Positions 61,148 to 64,000 of a stretch of DNA of 64,000 nucleotides are shown here, piece by piece. A model generated the notes under the pieces. It worked only from the letters and a program-made list of their open reading frames with translations, searched no databases and was not told the origin of the DNA. The stretch comes from Parvibaculum sedimenti (lineage in GTDB: Bacteria > Pseudomonadota > Alphaproteobacteria > Parvibaculales > Parvibaculaceae), in contig NZ_WESC01000005.1 in assembly GCF_009184905.1 (NCBI RefSeq), positions 124,001 through 188,000 on the forward strand. The letters run 5' to 3'. The position numbers and the translations under genes were made by a program. How positions within the stretch are numbered: position 1 is the stretch's first letter; the number at the start of each line of letters is the position of its first letter.

Positions 61148-62494
61148 ATGTCGCGTAAATACTTCGGAACCGACGGCATTCGCGGAACTGCAAACCAGGG
61201 CGCGATGACCGCCGAGACAGCGCTCAGGGTCGGCATGGCCGCGGGCCGCGTCTTCCGCCGGGGCGAGCACCAGCATCGCGTCGTGATCGGCAAGGACACG
61301 CGGCTCTCGGGCTATATGCTCGAACCGGCGCTGACGGCTGGTTTCACCTCCATGGGCATGGATGTTTTCCTTTTCGGACCGCTGCCGACGCCCGCCGTGG
61401 CGATGCTCACGCGCTCGCTCCGCGCCGATCTCGGCGTGATGATTTCGGCGTCGCATAATTCCTTCGAAGACAATGGCATCAAGCTTTTCGGGCCCGATGG
61501 CTTCAAGCTCTCCGACGATGTCGAGCTCGAGATTGAGCACTACATGGATAATGGGCTCGCCGACAATCTGGCAGGGCCCCGCGAGCTCGGTCGGGCCAAG
61601 CGCATCGACGATGCGCAGGCGCGCTATATCGAGCACACCAAGCACACATTTCCGAAGGACCTGACGCTGGACGGTCTGCGCATCGTCATCGATTGCGCGA
61701 ACGGCGCCGCCTACAAGGTCGCGCCCGCCGTTCTCTGGGAACTCGGCGCCGATGTCGTCGCTATCGGAACGGAGCCCAACGGCTTCAACATCAATGACGA
61801 GTGCGGCTCCACCTCGCCGGAGCGCATGTGCGCCACGGTGCGCGAGCGCCGCGCCGATATCGGCATTGCGCTGGATGGCGATGCCGACCGCGTCATCATC
61901 TGCGATGAGAACGGCCACATCATCGACGGCGACCAGATCATGGGCCTCGTGGCGCGCTCCTGGAAGGAAGCCGAAAAGCTCTCCGCGCCGGGTATCGTTG
62001 CGACAGTCATGTCCAATCTCGGTCTTGAGCGCTATCTCGCCTCGCTGGGCCTCGGCCTCGCGCGTACGCAGGTTGGCGATCGCTACGTCGTCGATTACAT
62101 GCGCCAGAATGGCTACAATGTGGGCGGCGAGCAGTCTGGCCATATCGTGCTGAAGGATTTCTCGACCACTGGCGACGGCCTCATCGCCGCGCTTCAGGTT
62201 CTCGCCGTTCTCAAGACCGGCAATGCGCCTGTCTCCAGGCTCTGCCACCTCTTCGATCCGCTGCCGCAGCTTCTGAAGAATGTGCGCTTCAAGCGCGGCG
62301 AACCTCTGGACGAGAAGGAGGTCGTGGAGGCGATCCGCGAAGGTGAGGCGCGTCTCGGCCAGAAGGGCCGTCTTGTCATTCGCAAGTCAGGCACCGAGCC
62401 TCTCATCCGCGTCATGGCCGAGGGCGACGACGCTTCGCTCGTCAAAGCCGTTGTCAATGACATCGTCTCCGTCATCGAAAGCCACGCAGCATGA
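61148..62494 (+). CDS. glmM: Phosphoglucosamine mutase
   Basis: A 448-residue enzyme that makes glucosamine-1-phosphate for UDP-GlcNAc, and thus for peptidoglycan and [16 protein letters not shown] is at the N-terminus, the phosphorylated active Ser is residue 102 in [12 protein letters not shown], the metal loop is DGDADRVI near residue 243, and the phosphate loop [12 protein letters not shown] is near residue 410. The stop overlaps the thiD start by 4 bases. Confidence 0.96.
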   Translation: MSRKYFGTDGIRGTANQGAMTAETALRVGMAAGRVFRRGEHQHRVVIGKDTRLSGYMLEPALTAGFTSMGMDVFLFGPLPTPAVAMLTRSLRADLGVMISASHNSFEDNGIKLFGPDGFKLSDDVELEIEHYMDNGLADNLAGPRELGRAKRIDDAQARYIEHTKHTFPKDLTLDGLRIVIDCANGAAYKVAPAVLWELGADVVAIGTEPNGFNINDECGSTSPERMCATVRERRADIGIALDGDADRVIICDENGHIIDGDQIMGLVARSWKEAEKLSAPGIVATVMSNLGLERYLASLGLGLARTQVGDRYVVDYMRQNGYNVGGEQSGHIVLKDFSTTGDGLIAALQVLAVLKTGNAPVSRLCHLFDPLPQLLKNVRFKRGEPLDEKEVVEAIREGEARLGQKGRLVIRKSGTEPLIRVMAEGDDASLVKAVVNDIVSVIESHAA

Positions 62495-63321
62495 GCGGCG
62501 AAGACCAGGGCCGCGTCTTCATTGTGGCGGGTTCGGATTCAGGCGGTGGCGCAGGCATTCAGGCCGACATCAAGACCGTGACGGCGTTGGGCGGCTTTGC
62601 CGCGACGGCGATCACGGCGGTCACCGTTCAGGACACTCTCGGTGTCCACGCCATCCATGAAGTGCCGCTCGACATCGTGCGGGGCCAGATCCGCGTCGTG
62701 CTCGACGATATCGGCGCTGATGCGATCAAGACCGGCATGCTGCATTCCGCCGAGATCATCGAGATGGTGGCCGACGAGATCGGCCTTCGCGCGCCGGACG
62801 CCGCGCTCATCGTCGATCCGGTGATGATCGCAAAGGGCGGCGCATCGCTGCTTCAGGCCGATGCCGTCGTTGCGCTGAAGCGGGCGCTCATCCCACTCGC
62901 GACCCTCGTCACGCCCAATGCGCCGGAGGCCGCAGCGCTGACGGGGCGGCGCATCGAAACGCTGGAAGATCAGAAGGCCGCCGCCGATGCGCTGATCGGC
63001 CTTGGCTGCGAAGCCGTGCTCATCAAGGGCGGGCATATTCCCGGCGACACGATCTTTGACGTGCTGGCGATGGAAGAGACGATCGAGGTCATGTCCTCGC
63101 CGCGCATCGACACGCCGCACACGCATGGTACGGGTTGCACACTTGCTTCCGCCATCGCGGCTTTCCTTGCCCAGGGTGCCGATCTTCGCGAGGCGGTCGA
63201 GGCGGCGCGCGACTATGTGCATATGGCCATCCTCACGGCGCCCGGCTTTGGCAAGGGCCACGGGCCGCTCAACCATGCCTGGACGGTTCAGTCGCTCGAA
63301 GAGGACGAATACGAGCAATGA
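62491..63321 (+). CDS. thiD: Hydroxymethylpyrimidine/phosphomethylpyrimidine kinase
   Basis: A 276-residue ribokinase-fold enzyme that phosphorylates HMP twice for thiamine synthesis. It has [19 protein letters not shown] near residue 12, [15 protein letters not shown] near residue 109, [13 protein letters not shown] near residue 143, and the anion hole [20 protein letters not shown] near residue 210. ATG overlaps the glmM stop (ATGA). Confidence 0.94.
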   Translation: MSGEDQGRVFIVAGSDSGGGAGIQADIKTVTALGGFAATAITAVTVQDTLGVHAIHEVPLDIVRGQIRVVLDDIGADAIKTGMLHSAEIIEMVADEIGLRAPDAALIVDPVMIAKGGASLLQADAVVALKRALIPLATLVTPNAPEAAALTGRRIETLEDQKAAADALIGLGCEAVLIKGGHIPGDTIFDVLAMEETIEVMSSPRIDTPHTHGTGCTLASAIAAFLAQGADLREAVEAARDYVHMAILTAPGFGKGHGPLNHAWTVQSLEEDEYEQ

Positions 63322-63327
63322 GCGGCT

Positions 63328-63807
63328 CTAGAACCGCAGCTCCATAAGCGGCAGCTTTCGTCCGGCAATCGATCCGGAAGGAACATGGCCGCGCTGCCTG
63401 AATCCTTCGCGCTCGTAAAAACCGGCCGCGTTCGGGTCCGCCTCGACATGCACGAGGCGGATGCCGTGCCGTCGCGCATGTTCGAGAAGATCGGACATCA
63501 ACCTGTGCCCTACGCCGAGATGCGCGAAATCGGGATTGACGACGAGGTGCTGCAGAAGCGCTCTGGCTTCGCGTACCCTCACACATGAGAAGCCCGCGAC
63601 TTTCTGCCCGCACTGCGCGACGCGAAAATGCTCCGAGCCTATGTGCCAGGGCGTCACGGTAAGTTCGGCTTGGCATCGCGCCATGAAATCTTCGTCATAA
63701 CCCCATTGTGCCTTGGCTTTCATCGCCAGCGCGGACAAGGCGGGGCCTTCGTCGGGCCATGCCGGACGAAGCAAGAGGGCGGGCATTCGCCGATGCGTTG
63801 ATCCCAT
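63328..63807 (-). CDS. GNAT-family N-acetyltransferase
   Basis: A 159-residue acetyltransferase. The acetyl-CoA loop is HLGVGHRLMSDLLEHARRHG (about residues 96-115), preceded by the strand LLQHLVVNPDF and followed by NAAGFYEREGFRQRG, the usual beta5-alpha4 region. TGGAGG lies before the ATG. The substrate is unknown. It is convergent with thiD, six bases apart. Confidence 0.85.
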   Translation of the reverse strand: MGSTHRRMPALLLRPAWPDEGPALSALAMKAKAQWGYDEDFMARCQAELTVTPWHIGSEHFRVAQCGQKVAGFSCVRVREARALLQHLVVNPDFAHLGVGHRLMSDLLEHARRHGIRLVHVEADPNAAGFYEREGFRQRGHVPSGSIAGRKLPLMELRF

Positions 63808-63850
63808 GATCTTGTCCTCCAGCCGTTAGGTTAGCACGCAGCCGGAAAAC

Positions 63851-63859
63851 TTATCCACA
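63851..63859 (+). promoter_or_regulatory. Single perfect DnaA box
   Basis: TTATCCACA occurs once, in the gap between the GNAT gene and the partial gene at the right end. No cluster or AT-rich unwinding region accompanies it, so at most it would affect a local promoter. Confidence 0.3.
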
Positions 63860-63921
63860 GGAGTCTCGCGCTTGTCGTGATACGTGATTTATCGGTGAAC
63901 GGAGTATTTCAGTCTGGCGCG

Positions 63922-64000
63922 TCAGGCTAGCGATGCAAGCTCGGCGGGCGCGCTGTCGAGGAGCGAGGCGATGATGGAGAGTCCGTGGCGCAGGGCTTCG
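63922..64000 (-). CDS. C-terminus of an unidentified gene cut by the window edge
   Basis: The minus strand is open from base 64000 to a TGA at 63922, giving 25 residues, EALRHGLSIIASLLDSAPAE and five more. The helical, Leu/Ala-rich tail is of the kind that closes many aminotransferases and regulators, but this is too little to identify it. Codon use looks like neighbouring genes. Confidence 0.5.
   Translation of the reverse strand, partial: EALRHGLSIIASLLDSAPAELASLA

Noticed and set aside
63841-63921. Replication origin, suggested by a perfect DnaA box.
   Set aside because: Only one box, with no cluster, no AT-rich unwinding element, and no dnaA, hemE, parA or gidA nearby.

Overview
The window is an ordinary chromosomal segment of a GC-rich alphaproteobacterium. 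The evidence is marker genes and gene order: rcdA (DUF1465), trcR (DUF1013), DUF1192, an aa3-oxidase subunit IV, split proton-translocating transhydrogenase genes (pntAA-pntAB-pntB), tkt-gap-pgk-fba, zapA followed by 6S RNA and the 5-formyl-THF ligase, and ruvCAB-ybgC-tolQRAB-pal-cpoB-tilS-ftsH. A CYP153-type P450 with its ferredoxin points to a Parvibaculum-like, hydrocarbon-using member of the Hyphomicrobiales. The genus is an inference from memory, not from a search. No transposase, integrase, tRNA, rRNA or CRISPR array was seen.

Layout. 1-3.9 kb: end of a PepF-type peptidase, an ABC1 kinase, a PaaI-type thioesterase, an alpha/beta hydrolase and the small cytochrome oxidase subunit. 4-7 kb: transhydrogenase operon. 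7-16 kb: rpsU, def, COQ9, a PAS_5 gene with a degraded sibling beside it, purEK, a soluble diguanylate cyclase, two DUF465 genes, a TIGR02444 gene and ubiX. 14-19 kb: acyl-CoA ligase, PAP2 phosphatase, propionyl-CoA synthetase. 19-25 kb: cell-cycle genes trcR and rcdA, a quinone oxidoreductase, rpmE, an ABC exporter and a paraoxonase-like lactonase, with a likely regulatory sRNA before rcdA. 25.6-28.3 kb: a non-flagellar MotA/OmpA/OmpA cluster. 28.4-39.5 kb, all on the minus strand: tkt-gap-pgk-fba, then tex, thiE, a Sel1 protein, efp and an inositol phosphatase. 39.9-43.3 kb, plus strand: DUF4164, zapA, 6S RNA, fthC, ymdB-like phosphoesterase, CgeB-like glycosyltransferase. 43.3-44.2 kb: a Nudix gene and a highly structured intergenic region. 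44.2-56.9 kb: yebC, ruvCAB, the full Tol-Pal set, tilS and ftsH. 56.9-60.2 kb: an SGNH lipoprotein and a ferredoxin/CYP153/TetR cassette lying between ftsH and folP. 60.2-64 kb: folP, glmM, thiD, a GNAT gene and the end of an unidentified gene.

Functional threads. Envelope energisation is represented twice: TolQR, and a second MotA/OmpA-type pair. Fatty-acid and alkane metabolism is suggested by CYP153 with ferredoxin, acyl-CoA ligase, propionyl-CoA synthetase and hot-dog thioesterases. Ubiquinone-related genes (COQ9, ubiX, an ABC1 kinase) are scattered. The most interesting unexplained signals are non-coding: an sRNA-like element with CCU-rich loops before rcdA (about 21.3-21.4 kb), three strong stem-loops next to nested palindromes between the Nudix gene and yebC (43.8-44.03 kb), a 22-bp operator-like dyad in the CYP153/tetR gap, and the 3' relic of a PAS_5 gene at 9.8 kb.
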